A stretch of 64,000 bases of DNA from Pogonophryne albipinna (taxonomy: Eukaryota > Chordata > Actinopteri > Perciformes > Artedidraconidae), in assembly GCA_028583405.1 (NCBI GenBank), contig CM053246.1, positions 6,417,620 through 6,481,619 of the forward strand. The letters run 5' to 3'. Of the stretch, positions 22,901-34,516 are shown piece by piece; within the stretch, counting starts at the first letter, position 1, and each line of letters starts with the position of its first letter. Made by a program: the position numbers and the translations under genes. Under the pieces are notes generated by a model. The model ran no database searches, was not told the DNA's origin, and saw nothing but the letters and a program-made list of their open reading frames with translations.

Positions 22901-23301
22901 AACATTTTATATCACCTTGCTCTATGTTTTTTAACGCACATTCAAAAACGGGAGTATTTCCGGGAGTTTCAACCGGGTACCGGCCACCGAAAACGGGGAC
23001 TTTGCCCGGAAAACGGGGACGTTTTGGTCACCCTTCCGACTGTGTTTAAAAGCACACACGCTAACATTAAGACTACAAGCTCACTTGGGGTTGAGGCTTT
23101 TTTACACGTTGCTTGACTGCCGGCCCACATATCTGATCTAAACATAGTAACGTGTGTTGGAGAAAATAATTAGTTAAAGTTATTTTATAATTGTGACATT
23201 TATTGTACTTTTTGATGGATGAATGATGCTCAAAGTAAGGGGGCAAAGAATACAACTGAGGGGGCAATGCCCCATTTTGCCCCCTCGTGGCGCCGGGCCC
23301 G
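22901..23301. other. Right part of hAT element 1
   Basis: Non-coding, with G-rich subterminal GGGGGCAATGCCCC motifs next to the right end. Confidence 0.5.
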
Positions 23302-23348
23302 CGCATGCACAATGCAAATCGGGCAGCCGTCTAGAGACGTCAAATGCC

Positions 23349-23442
23349 CTATTTGAGTTGCCGTATGGAGTTGTCCAATATGGCGGACCATCTCGCACAT
23401 GCGCAATGCGGATCGGGTAGGGATGCGGATCGGGTAGTGACA
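23349..23442 (+). repeat. Inverted-repeat arm, copy 2
   Basis: CCTATTTGAGTTGCCGTATG through GGACCATCTCGCACATGCGC to GATCGGGTAGTGACA. It mirrors 4431-4520 and holds a local duplication of GATGCGGATCGGGTAG. Confidence 0.75.
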
Positions 23443-24214
23443 GGTGTCGATGGGAATTATGGCTCTTTGAAGGGAGCCGGATGTTATGGCTCCGTTCCTT
23501 TCAAAGAGCCGTTCAAAAGAGCCATTTTTTTAAAGGGGGCATGGTTACTAGGTTTATCTGCAAAAAATAGGATAATGATTGACTGTATTGCCAGACCTAA
23601 TGTCAATAATCTGCATTGTAAACATGGCACAAGGTGGCGCCATATCCATGTCATTCATGTCAGTGAATGTACTACTACTTAATTAATTTACCCTCTGTAT
23701 TACGTAAAGTTGCCTTGCCTTGAATGAAATTCACGCAACTCTTAATATTAGATACTGTGTTTTTAAGTGGCGATGGAGATTATTTGTTGACCCTGCTTCA
23801 AAGGATATTTTGCCTTTACAAATGGTGCGCTTTATCACTGCCTGGATTTTGGTTGAAGTGCATCCAAATACTGCTGCGTTTTCGCGTTTGGCTCATTTTC
23901 CATCCGAAAAACACGTTGTCTACCCGTCCTGTACCACTTGTTGACTTCTCTCTCTCGCTTATTCCGTTAAGACCCACCCCATCTCACTCCTCGTGCTGAA
24001 ACCTACCAATCAGAGTAGGGGCGGGTCTTCACAGAATACGTTTGGGGAACAAAATCAAGATTTTTAAAAGGCGAGTGGATTTTGGCAGGCAGTGAGTGCG
24101 GACCAATGATTGAACGATAACAAGAACGGCTCTCACCAAGTACGACTCGGTTCCCCTCGTTCGTACCAAAGAGCCGTTCAAAAGTATCGGCTCGTTCGCG
24201 ACCGACACATAACT
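23443..24214. mobile_element. hAT-like element with TSD TAGTGACA
   Basis: It begins GGTGTCGATGGG and ends CCGACACATAAC, flanked by TAGTGACA at 23435-23442 and 24215-24222. Subterminal AAAGAGCCGTTCAAAAG repeats occur at both ends. It is 772 bp with no transposase. It landed in the last 8 bases of the inverted-repeat arm. Confidence 0.65.
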
Positions 24215-24222
24215 AGTGACAG

Positions 24223-26213
24223 GGAGACCTCCGTGTCGCAGCTGTCACTCTAGGTACGACAGCTAGCCGACAATAGCATTAGCTAACTGCCTTAGGCTGG
24301 AGCCACACAAGGACGATAAGGCAAACGGACCGAAGTCGATATCAAAAAAGTCTTCCGTCCACACGCAATAGGCACCAGAAACGTGTCCGTTCACACGAGA
24401 CCGCTCGAAAGCGCTGGAGACGCTGTAGTACATATGCCGGGCCTGTAAGTGGCGCTGTACTCCTGCCACAAAAGCAGCGAAGACTTCCCGTGCATGGTTG
24501 CCCTTCTGTTTATTCTCTGCTGTGGACGCTCTTGCTCTTTTTCTCCTTCCCCGAGGCAAGCGTTTGCTCCTGCTGTAAATCTCTCCGGTTGTCCACCAGT
24601 AGATGAAAAACACCCACCTCTCCGCCTCTTCCAAGGGACAAGGGGACCGTGCGGCAGAGTTTCAGTTCGATTTTTTAAGATTGACAAACATCATATGTGT
24701 AATTCATGGCACAATTCAAACGGGATCGAAAGATAAATTTTCTCTCCCCATTGACTTCAATACATAATTGAAATAAGGTCCCATGGGGCGGAAGTAGAAG
24801 GGCAGGACTTTGCTTCTCTATCATGGATGTATAATAAGAACTGGATACAGCGTGGGAGGTGGGGCCTCATTCATTCCTATGAGAGCTGCTCATTGGCACA
24901 TGAAGATAAAATGGCCCAACTTTTGAGAGAGCAAAACGTCAGAGATTACCCGTCATGCCTGAGAAGTACCCGTATGTGCGCTCATAGAGCATGCGCAACT
25001 TTAACCACGCCCCCCAAAATGCTCGTTCACATTAAGCACGTCAATTTGTACATACAGCACCGCACGTTCATGACAGCATGGTACTGGATTGTTATATGAT
25101 GGATTTTGATATTAACCGCCGTTTGGCCACAACGAATCCAGCGCACTTCCTGGGGGCTTGCTCTCTATAGGCTTGTTTGAGATGAGCGAGACCCAAGCCC
25201 CCAGGAAGTGAGCCGGACTCTGAGGAAAATATTCATTGTGGCCAAACGGCGGTACTACACTTCCGTTTGGTTGCTGGGCACGGAAACACTTTTTCCCATT
25301 GACTTGCATTGGGAAAGAGTAGTCTGTAAATCGTTGGATATTTTTTTTTAAACCAAATAAACTACCCAGTATGAACGTTTGTATAGCCCTTATTAAAATC
25401 AATCGGTCCTCAAGTTGTAAAATGTGCTAATAACGTTATTCTGAGAGTTATTTTCCTCGGCATTATGAACGCGCATCCAACCCACGGGACCGCGCCGCCC
25501 GGCACGTTCATGTTACGTGTTCAGTACTACATGCGTTTTACCTTTACCCATGGATGCACAATAAGAACGGACCCATATCGCCTTACTGCCAACCCACGGA
25601 GCTGTAATAATGGATATATTGCACATGTTTGCTGTAATTCATCATTTGTAAAATATTATACTACATGGGCTGTATGATGTAAATCTTGTACCGTAAATGT
25701 TGTTTTAAATAAAGTTTAACAACGTAGATTAACGTCCCTGTAGCTTCTTATTGCACTTGCAATATACCATTAAAAGAGTTGAACGTAGCTGTTTGCTATT
25801 ACTATATAATACCACGCAGGGATAAGCCAGAGCGTACAACACGTTTTGACCCAGTTTGATTAATTCGCTATACCATATGATATCCCCGGGGAAGTCGTCA
25901 TACTTATACATATATAACTAAAGATATATGAATCAAAGCTCTAATCAAATTAACAGTTGTATTAATTGTATTAATTATAATTGTATATGTATACATATAT
26001 ATAAATATATATATATATATGTATATAGCATTTGTGTTGTATATTTATACCACACACAAATGAACAACCTTTGTTGTCATAAAACAAATAACAAGTTGTA
26101 TTGTAGTGTTTATTTTAGTGTTGTTTTATGCTTGTCCACATTCTGATTTCAGAGCACAGGACAGGAGAACGTTGGGCACAACATAAAGCTCAACAGTGAA
26201 GCTGGCAATGCTG
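24223..26213. other. Mixed non-autonomous repeats, no gene
   Basis: ATGGATGTATAATAAGAAC at 24823 and ATGGATGCACAATAAGAAC at 25550 match a motif at 6892, which marks fragments of one repeat family. The ORFs at 24263-24736 have no domain that can be named. AT-rich from 25660. Confidence 0.45.
25116..25252. repeat. Foldback hairpin
   Basis: CCGCCGTTTGGCCACAA at 25116 pairs with TTGTGGCCAAACGGCGG ending at 25252, and CACTTCCTGGGGGCTTG pairs with CAAGCCCCCAGGAAGTG. The loop holds AGGCTTGTTTGAGA, an end of the 6113-7143 family. Confidence 0.85.
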
Positions 26214-26900
26214 ACAGGCCCGGTTCCAGAACAAAGTGACTCGGGGTGCATCTGAGATTAGAGAGGGTGCAGTGGTAAAGTGCTATTATTATAAGTGGGG
26301 AGTGGACCTAACACCCTCTAGGGGGGTCCTCACCTCCTCTAGGGGGGTCCGGGGGCATGCTCCCCCGGGCCGATTTTTTTTTTAAATATTGAAGTTAAAA
26401 GCATCAATCTTGTGCACTTTGAGAGCAAAATTAAGAGATCTATGGATCTATGTGCTCTTTGCTTGATTCATGCCTTCCCAGTCCCTTATCACGTAGCCTA
26501 TAAGAGTATGGCGCCAGTTGTTGTAGCCAGTTGTGGTGAAGGCATCTGACTTACTTGAATCGAAATGTCTACATGCATAGCAGAAGATGGCATCTTTTTT
26601 ACATGAATATTCCAGCCAATCTCTGTTTTGAAACCATGCATACCCCACTGTACAGGCGAGTTGGGTACTTTTTTAAATATACCTGGGCGGGCTCTGTTTT
26701 GCTGAGGTCCTCTGGCACTTGCGGGCCGCTGAGGGGTGGCGGTGTTTGGGGCAACGAAGACGGCTGCGGCTGCTCCGCCTCCGTGGGCGAGGCGGGCAAA
26801 GCCGGTGAGTCGGGCAGGAGGACGTTAGTGTCCACGACAGTGGCCGCGGGTAGCGTAATGTCCCCATGATCTGAACTGTTATTACCTGCAGTAGATGCAG
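26214..26900 (-). mobile_element. hAT terminus and fragment (CAGGCCCGGTTC family)
   Basis: CAGGCCCGGTTCCAGAAC starts at 26214. A matching right-hand end, CAGGCCCGGTTCTACAGG as reverse complement, stands at 48062. The 8-bp flanks (AATGCTGA and CAAGTGTC) do not match, so the two ends cannot be called one insertion. Confidence 0.55.
26448..26835 (-). pseudogene. TTF-type zinc-finger hAT transposase N-terminus (ZMYM1-like)
   Basis: The reading runs from a Pro-rich leader (26835-26660) to a frame with WFQNRDWLEYSCKKDAIFCY, then ACRHF and the GYNNWRH motif. This is the TTF/ZMYM zinc-finger module at the start of many hAT transposases. The two parts lie in different frames near 26650, and the catalytic domain is absent. 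The reading points toward the terminus at 26214, so the rest was lost by internal deletion. Confidence 0.6.
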
Positions 26901-27107
26901 TGTATGCTGGCGATAAGGGCTGGTTGTTTTAACCATTTTCTGATGTCCATCATTGACTGCTGTGTAAGCACCTTGCAGATGACGAACGTGCAGCGGCACA
27001 GGTCACGCGCACCTGACATAATAACGTTACTTACCGTTTAAATTGACCAAATAAATGCAGCAGACAATGTTATTTAACCACAATTACAATTTATTTTATT
27101 TCAACTA

Positions 27108-27151
27108 TATTCTTCTTCTTCTTCTTCTTCTTCTTCTTCTTCTTCTTCTTC
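27108..27151. repeat. (TTC)n microsatellite
   Basis: About 14 CTT units next to GGGCCCGAGCAC, a repeat start that is commonly bordered by such a run. Confidence 0.9.
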
Positions 27152-27616
27152 ATTAGGGCCCGAGCACGGATGTGCTAGGACCTGTTGGAGATGCGAGTGG
27201 TCTGAATCCCACCTCGGCTCCGCGTGTCCTTTTGATGAGTTGGTTTTAAATCATAAAAGGAAGGAATTTAAAAGCACCAGGATACAATTTTCAACAATAA
27301 TCTGTTTTAATGGTAGAAAATAACAATACACCATACAGAGCACTCTGCAACAGTACTCCGGGCTCAATTCCTACCACCGTGTGATATATGTACCACGACA
27401 GCCAGTCAGGAAGAGAGCACTGAGCATAAGAATGTTACAGTATTTATACACATAAGCGGGGAGGAGTTGTGTTGGTTCATCCTCCCTAGCTGTTTGTTAT
27501 TGGCGAATTCACTTCTGGGCGAGCTAGCCAGTGAGTTGGCAGTTCTCCATTGGCCGGTTTCACTTCTGGGCGAGCCCAAGACAGTGAGTCAGCAGTTTGT
27601 TGATTCCATCTCCTTA

Positions 27617-27684
<68 letters not shown>

Positions 27685-28793
27685 ACCCTCAGGCAGTCCC
27701 CCTTGTCATGCTTTGGAGTCATATAATTTCACAGACAGAGGACTCTTTAACAGAACGCACACACATCCCCCCTAAACATCTTCAACACACACATCTGTTT
27801 AAACCAACTATTCCAAAATGTGGTGGCAATTTAGTACTTATAACATGAAAAAACAGATAGAAATCAATAAAACACAAACACCGGTATAGTTGAGCAGTAA
27901 GCATACATAGCTACTACAATAAACACACACATCCTCCCTATGCATGTTTGACGCACACACATCTTATCCTCCAGCTCACCACACCAATGTCACATGTTTT
28001 GCTTTATGAAAGCCATACTTGTTGGGGTTTAACAGTCATCATCTCATGACCTCCTTAGGACCAGCTAACCAACAAAGATTAACTGTCCTCATACCCTCAG
28101 GCCATCTCTGAACTTCCTTCCACCCGAAGTCAGCTCACCCAGAATCAGAAGGACCATTGTCTCTCCCAATCGTCTCATGCTCTTTAGGAGTCTTGCAGGA
28201 AATGAACGCACATACATTTCTCTCATTAACTAACACTAAACATCCTATATATCAGGTGACATAAAAATGAATATACCAGAATTACACTGTATTAAACTTC
28301 CTGCTATAACACATTATTTTAATTCTTCAGACCCGACGGCGTTCTAGCACGAAGTGCGAGGAAACCTATTGTTATTGGAGGAATTCTTCTTCTTATTATA
28401 GTACTGGCGTTTCCTCTTTTTGAGGTCTTTAGGATGCTTCAAAAGTTGTATAATTTTGCACGGACGCCAGGACCGGTGAAAAATTCAATATTCTGGAGTC
28501 AAAGGGTTCAAATTATTCCACCTGCTCGCTAGCGCCACCTATGAAAATTCCATTTTGGAAAAATTTACAAAGTCGCACCGTAACTCAGAATAACCTGACA
28601 TTTTGCACATTTATCCATCTTGACCTGCTCTACAAATTATCCTCTTGGACCGTTAAGCTCCGCCTACTTTTTTTTAAATTAGCATAATGTTCAAAACAGT
28701 GAAATATTCACTTAAATTTCAATTTTCAGTTTTTCAACGCCAAACTTCATATACAGCATCGGTGGAGGGTTACACACATTACCAACGAAAATG
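27152..28793. repeat. GGGCCCGAGCAC-type repeat with an LTR-like insertion
   Basis: GGGCCCGAGCACGGATGTGC starts at 27156 and a related CTAGCACGAAGTGCGAGG stands at 28343. Between them, 27183-28311 starts TGTTGG and ends ATAACA, as an LTR would, but the flanks do not match. The sequence from 28360 to 28793 continues after element A at 43034. No gene seen. Confidence 0.4.
27619..27682. repeat. (GT)n microsatellite
   Basis: A pure GT run of 64 bp. The ORFs on both strands here are artefacts. Confidence 0.95.
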
Positions 28794-28798
28794 AGCAT

Positions 28799-29566
28799 TG
28801 TTACAGCCGCTGCTACCTTGTGCCTTTTATTCTGTGTGTGTGTATGCAAATGAGCTGTGTCGTTCCTATGCCGTCAGTGGCCGTCTCGACCTCGCAACAT
28901 CCGCGGGGATTGGACAGACGTCACTCAAGTCCTTCCCGCTTCTGCCACGTCATCCGGGGGAGGAGTATAAAGGCCGGACACGAACAGCAGTCTGGAGGCT
29001 CTGTATTGTGTGACAGACGCCTCAAAACTCTCATTGTGACCAAGCCTTTTTCTGTGATTCTGTAGACTAACTAGCAGTGTGTATTCTGTGCTTCTGTAGA
29101 CTGATTAGCAGTGTGTTGTAGTATTTGTGTCTAGTATAGGGTTTGTGTGTGTATTTGCGTAGATCCAGGTTGCTTAGCTCCTGTAGACCCGCATTTAGGA
29201 TATGATATTGTGAAACAGCTTAGACCCAGGTTAGCTTAGCGCCTGTAGATCAGCATTTGTGAACGTACGCTTAGACCCCGGTGATTAGCACCGGTTGATC
29301 AGCAACCACACAGTCTCGTTTTGATTATTGTTTGATTCCACTTTAGAAGTGAGGTACTTTATTTTCCTTTTGTATGCCCTGGTGCCACTCTCTTTTGGAG
29401 TGCTCCTTTTGTTAACCAGTAACAGTTTGGCCCTTTGTTGGTGCCAAACTGTTTGTGTACAGTTGGTATTTATCATTTTTTACAAAATAAACCACCGGTA
29501 ACAATTACCAATTCCAAACTGGTCGTGTCGTTCCCTTTGTACCCCTAGCCAAGAGGGAACGTAACA
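28799..29566 (+). repeat. Element A 5' LTR
   Basis: 768 bp, TGTTACAG...CGTAACA. A TATA box GTATAAAGG is at 28965 and a poly(A) signal AATAAA at 29486-29491. Confidence 0.92.
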
Positions 29567-29568
29567 CG

Positions 29569-29588
29569 TGGGGGCTCTCGTCCGGGAT
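29569..29588 (+). other. Element A primer binding site (tRNA-Pro-like)
   Basis: TGGGGGCTCTCGTCCGGGAT begins two bases after the LTR. It is the usual tRNA-Pro complement with an extra TC. Confidence 0.7.
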
Positions 29589-29669
29589 AAATTCAAATCA
29601 ATTCCTGGGGTTATAGGTGGTTTATTGTGGCTGAAGAATTTGTGAAACGTGTGGGCGGTACACCCAGGT

Positions 29670-30925
29670 ATGGCATCCTTCGACATAGAGGCGTTTTTGG
29701 TCTGGCCGTCCTATGAGCAGCTGGACCGGTGTAAAAAGGATGACCTAATTGAAATAGCGCGGCATTTCAGTCTGGTGGTAAGTCGGCAAATGTTGAAAAA
29801 AGAATTGAAGGCGTTGGTGGTGGATGAGATGGTGCGAAGAGAGGTACTTGTACCGGCTGTACCAGCTGAGCTCCCAGTGTCCGATGTTCCACTGAGGGCC
29901 TGTTTCGAGGGCAGAGGCCGAGTTTACGTTTGCTGAAGGAAGGGGTGGTGACAGCGAGGGGGGCGAGCCGTGTGAGGCACCGCTCACGCCGCTCGCAGAT
30001 GCCCACCTCTCCTATTGGTAGTACAGAGTCCCGGGAGGGGGCTAAACTCAAGGTACGTCTCGCCCGGCTCCAGTTGGAAGCCAAGGACAGGCAGCTTCGG
30101 TGGGAAACTGACGACAGTGAGAAAGCCAGGCAGTTACAGCTGGAATTACGCAAGTTAGAAGTGGACAAGGAAGTCCGGAAGTTAGAAATTGACAGAGAAG
30201 TGCGGATACGTCAGCTGGAGCTAGACTCCGAGCTGCGCGCGTCCGGTGTTCCTGGTCATGGCGGAGGAAGTTCTTCGCCCTATTCTCGCCCACCTGCCTT
30301 CAATGTAGGGAAAAACATTTCGCTAGTGCCGATTTTCCGGGAGAATGAAGTGGATGCGTATTTCGGTGCGTTTGAGCGCATTGCGGCAGCGTTACAGTGG
30401 CCGGAGGATGCCTGGGCTCTGTTAATCCAGTGTAAACTCCACGGGAGAGCCCAGGAGGCGGTTGCTGCACTTTCCATAGAGGACAGTCTAAGTTATGACC
30501 TGGTGTACGAGCTAGTTCCCGAAGCTTATCTGCAGAAGTTCAGGAATCATAGAAAGGGGGCTGATCAAACACATGTTGAGTTTGCCAGGGAGAAGGGGAT
30601 GTTGCTCTCCAAGTGGATTGATTCATGTGACGCTGCAGACTATTCTGCCTTGAAAGAATTAATCCTGATGGAGGACTTTAAGAGGGGATTGCCTGACCGT
30701 ATTGTAGGGCATATAAATGAGCAAAAAGTGCGATCTCTCTCCGCAGCTGCTGTACTGGCAGACGAGTACGTGCTAACACATAAATCTGTGTTTTTTCCGG
30801 CTGTTACCGAGAAACCTCGCCGCATGCACCTGTTGGTCAGCCAGTTAAAGTATTCACGAGGAACAGAGAGGAGAGAGAATGTCACTATTGTCATCAGCCT
30901 GGACATCTCATTAATAATTGCATGA
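29670..30925 (+). pseudogene. Element A Gag with SCAN-like capsid segment
   Basis: Gag builds the particle shell. ATG at 29670 opens MASFDIEAFLVWPSYEQL and the frame ends at 29936. The next frame (29930-30925) holds a long charged Arg/Glu/Leu coiled-coil stretch (about 30050-30240), then the capsid part: AYFGAFERIAAALQWPEDAW, LIQCKLHGRAQEA, the ELVPEAY motif, AREKG and the LADEYVLTHKS end. That order of motifs resembles the SCAN domain, which is thought to derive from Gmr1-type Gag. Compared with element B, the stretch between SYD and LVYELVPEAY is shortened. The frame break at 29936 and another before the zinc knuckle make it defective. Confidence 0.75.
30880..30921 (+). pseudogene. Element A Gag CCHC zinc knuckle
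   Basis: Spacing C-x2-C-x4-H-x4-C (CHYC, HQPG, H, LINN, C), in a different frame from the main gag ORF. It binds RNA in the family. Confidence 0.75.
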
Positions 30926-31350
30926 TTCTTAAGCGGAAGGAGCAGCCACCAAACATGACCAGGCCGAAAGGCATCGGCTTAATTAACACTAACTCCCTCA
31001 GTATTTCCACACCTGACAATGCGGAGGAAATAGATCCCTGTTTTAAGCCTTTTGTGTTCGAGGGATTAATATCATTAACAGGTGAGACAGACGATCAGAG
31101 ACCCGTCCGCATTCTACGAGACACTGGAGGCTCACAGTCAGTGATTGTTGCATCGGCCCTACCATTTTCCGAACAATCGGCGTGTGGGTATGGATCGACT
31201 TTATGTGGCATTGAGATGGGTTATGTGCCTCGGCCCGTACACAATGTATGTACAATCTAATCTAATTACTGGATTTTTCCCGTGCTGTGTGCCCGCATTA
31301 CCTATACGGGGTATAGTTTTCCTAATGGGAAATGACATCGCAGGAGGTAA
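30922..31350 (+). pseudogene. Element A aspartic protease
   Basis: The catalytic triad sits in RILRDTGGSQSVI near 31110. The second half, with PIRGIVFLMGNDIAGG (31300-31350), lies in another frame after a break near 31250. The GNDIAGG end is shared with element B. Confidence 0.8.
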
Positions 31351-33038
31351 GGTAACTCCTGCGCTTGAAATATTGGATTCTCCTCAGGCTGTGTTGCCTG
31401 AGGTAGTAAATGCCCACATTTTTCCCATTTGTGCTGTCACTCGCGCGCAGGCGCATAAGAGTGACTTGGAGGTGTCTTTAAATGATACTATGTTTGGGAC
31501 CATGTTTTCAGATGACAAAATGCCGGAGGAAAAGCCAGTAGTGGTGATTCTCGCTTCCCCTGCTGTGACCGCTGCGACAGCGCAACCTGCCAGCCCAGCC
31601 GTTGACGGTTCCACACTCCCGGTAACCCGAGAGCGGTTGCTCGCCGCGCAGAGGGCGGATCCGACGCTTGCGAAGTGTTTCGAGCAGGTGGTGAGTAATA
31701 GCAAAGCAAGGGGTGAGAAGGTGGCCTATGTGTTGGATAAAGAGATATTAGTGCGCCAATGGTCCCTCACTGCTACTGCTGAAGCTGACTGGAGTGTAGT
31801 GCATCAGGTAGTCGTGCCGGCGCCATACCGTCAACATGTACTATCCGTAGCGCATGAAAGCCAATGGTCGGGACACTTGGGCGTGACTAAAACGTATCAA
31901 ATAATCCTCAAGCATTTCTTTTGGCCAGGTTTAAAGAAGGATGTCTCTAGCTTTTGCCGCTGCTGTCATGTGTGTCAGGTGGTCGGTAAGCCTAATCAAA
32001 AAATTGCAGGCTCCGTTACATCCCATACCGGCTATAGGTGAGCCCTTTGACCGGGTGTTGATAGACTGTGTTGGCCCTTTACCACGTACAAAAACAGGTC
32101 AACAGTATTTGCTCACCATAATGTGTACGTCGACTCGGTTTCCGGAAGCTATTCCGCTGCGTAGCATTACTTCCGCATCTGTAGTTAAGGCCTTGACGAA
32201 GTTCTTTTCTACATTTGGAATCCCGCGTGTAATTCAAAGTGACCAAGGGACACATTTTAAATCTAAATTGTTCAAACAGGTCCTACAAACACTGCAGGTT
32301 AAACATGTGATATCCAGTGCGTATCATCCCGAGTCGCAGGGGGCGTTAGAACGGTGGCATCAGACTTTAAAAAGCATGCTGCGAAAATACTGTGTGGAGA
32401 CAGAAAAAAATTGGGATGAGGGAATTCCTTTCGTTTTGTTCGCAGCCCGTGAAGCTGTTCAGGAGTCATTAGGATTCAGTCCCGCGGAGCTCGTTTTCGG
32501 CCATACGCCCCGCGGTCCACTCAAAATCTTACATGATGAGTTTCTTTCGGCTGATATACCTTCAGATAAAAACGTATTAGATTACGTTAGCCAGTTCCGT
32601 GAGCGTTTGCACCGAGCAAATTCACTCGCTAGAGAGTCGCTCTCCGCTTCACAAGCGGTCATGAAGCGTAACTATGACCGTGCCGCTGTCCCTAGGCACT
32701 TTGAAATAGGTGACAAGGTCCTCGCACTATTACCTATCCCCGGCTCTGCGCTCTCAGCAAAATTCCTCGGCCCGTACGAAATCCGTGATTGTCTCAGTGA
32801 CACCGATTACGTGATTGGTACTCCAGAGAGACGACGAAAAACGCGCGTCTGTCATGTGAACATGTTGAAGCGTTATTATTCACGCACCGCCACTGATAGT
32901 CCGCCGGCCGGCTTGGCTAATCAAAGAGTAGCTGCTTCCGCGTTAATCGTTACAGATAGTTCCGGCCCGTCTGACGACGGTTTGGTGATGCGTTCACATC
33001 ACCAGCCGGGTGCTCGATTATGCAACTCGAGATGGTAA
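31350..33038 (+). pseudogene. Element A integrase
   Basis: This enzyme would insert the cDNA. The zinc-binding H2C2 module lies at about 31850-31972 (HESQWSGHLG, then FCRCCHVCQVVGKPNQ). The catalytic core at about 32040-32500 has Asp in DRVLIDCVGPL, Asp in VIQSDQGTHF and Glu in YHPESQGALERW. A GPY/F-like end follows near 32770 (FLGPYEIRDCLSDTDYVIGT). The frame breaks at about 32010-32040, between the zinc module and the core. It lies directly upstream of reverse transcriptase, the reverse of the standard gypsy order. Confidence 0.85.
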
Positions 33039-34436
33039 AGACATTGACCACTACGTTAGGTCATCTGCAAGAGGGACAGCAGAATGACATAACCCAGTTG
33101 GTGGATCGTTTCCCGTGCCTTTTCCATGATGTCCCGACACAAACTAATGTGATAACGCATGACATCAATGTAAAAGGTGCGAGGCCGATTAAACAACATC
33201 CGTACCGTGCCAATCCGACCAAGCGCGAGCTTATGAAACAGGAGGCTGAATATCTTGTGTCAAATGGCCTGGCGACCCAGAGCTCTAGCCCATGGTGTTC
33301 GCCGTGTCTTGTAGAAGCGAAATCTGATGGTTCCCCACGCTTTATCACAGACTACCGTAAGGTGAACGCTGTTACGGTGACAGATTGCTACCCCTTGCCA
33401 AGAATGGAGGATTGCATCGACAACTTAGGTTCTGCGAAGTATGTCAGTAAATTGGACCTACTTAAAGGTTACTGGCAGGTACCTTTAACGGACCGGGCCT
33501 CACAAATTTCCGCTTTCGCTACACCTGACTGTTTTCTGCAGTACACAGTCATGGCGTTTGGCATGTGTAATGCACCTGCTACGTTTCAAAGATTGGTGAA
33601 TACTGTCCTCTCCGGAATAAGTAACTGTAACGCTTATTTAGATGATCTCATTGTGTACACGCCCACCTGGGAGATGCACATGAAGATTCTGGGGCAGGTA
33701 TTCACCCGGCTTGCACAGGCGTCGCTTACTTTGAATCTGGCCAAATGTGAGTTTGGTAAAGCTACTGTCACATATTTAGGGAAGCAGGTTGGGCAAGGCC
33801 AAGTCAGACCAGTGGAAGCTAAAGTTACTGCGGTGGCTGAATGTGCGGTGCCCGGTACCCGGAGTGATCTCCGCCGTTTCCTCGGTATGGCCGGCTACTA
33901 CCGCAGTTTCTGCCGCAATTTTTCCACTGTAGCCCAACCCCTAACTAAGTTGATAAGTCCCAAGGTGGACTATGTTTGGACCCCTGAGTGCCAGCATGCC
34001 TTTGAGTGTGTAAAGACACTCTTAAGTCACGCTCCTGTGCTCGCTGCTCCCGATCTTGCTAAGCCCTTCAAACTCGAGGTGGATGCTAGTGCAGTGGGGG
34101 CCGGTGCTGTTCTACTGCAGGAGGATGCGGATGGAGTTGATCATCCTGTCTGCTATTTTTCCCGTAAGTTCAACAAACACCAGGTCCGCTACTCTACCAT
34201 TGAAAAAAGAGACCCTTGCTTTGTTGTTAGCTCTCCAGCACTTTGAGGTTTATGTCGGGTCCAGTTCTTTGCCGGTTGCAGTGTTTACCGATCATAACCC
34301 CATTGTCTTTTTGTCCCGCATGTACAACCAGCGTCTCATGCGGTGGGCTCTGATCGTCCAGGACTACAACCTGCAAATCTGCCACAAGAAAGGTTCAGAG
34401 AACGTGTTCGCCAATGCCCTGTCTAGACTGGAATGA
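33020..34436 (+). pseudogene. Element A reverse transcriptase and RNase H
   Basis: The reverse transcriptase frame (33020-34246) has DGSPRFITDYRKVNAVTV, KLDLLKGYWQVPL, the AFGMCNAPATFQRL motif and the catalytic AYLDDLIVY. The RNase H follows with FKLEVDASAVGAGAVLLQE, YSTIEK, FTDHNP and the DYNL...NALSRLE end at 34433. A frameshift in an A run near 34205 separates the two. RNase H of this type is standard for Ty3/gypsy. The pol ends here, 80 bp before the 3' LTR, so nothing like env follows. Confidence 0.88.
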
Positions 34437-34505
34437 TGTGTTCTATGGTCGTGGTGTTATGGTGTGTTATGGTGCACAAAAACCCTGTGGGGTTTGTGTC
34501 TTAAG

Positions 34506-34516
34506 GGGGGGGGGGG
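34506..34516 (+). other. Element A polypurine tract
   Basis: A G run following TTAA directly abuts the TGTTACAG start of the 3' LTR. It primes plus-strand synthesis in LTR elements. Confidence 0.7.

Larger units (their letters stand above)
4898..23301. mobile_element. hAT element 1 (outermost), with nested insertions
   Basis: Left end CAGGCCCGGCTCCAG; the right end, as reverse complement, is CGGGCCCGGCGCCACG. The perfect 8-bp target duplication CGCATGCA lies at 4890-4897 and 23302-23309. An 8-bp duplication and C(A/G)G ends fit hAT. Its own sequence is about 4898-5174, plus parts of 16262-19503 and 22901-23301; the rest is later insertions. The subterminal repeats of gggggc and tgccccc type are G/C runs. 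No own transposase was recognised. Confidence 0.75.

Noticed and set aside
27183..28311. Solo LTR in minus orientation
   Set aside because: TG...CA-like ends are present but no target duplication and no second copy was found, so it is kept only as a possibility.
34437..34516. Env gene after RNase H in element A
   Set aside because: Only about 80 bp lie between the RNase H stop and the 3' LTR.
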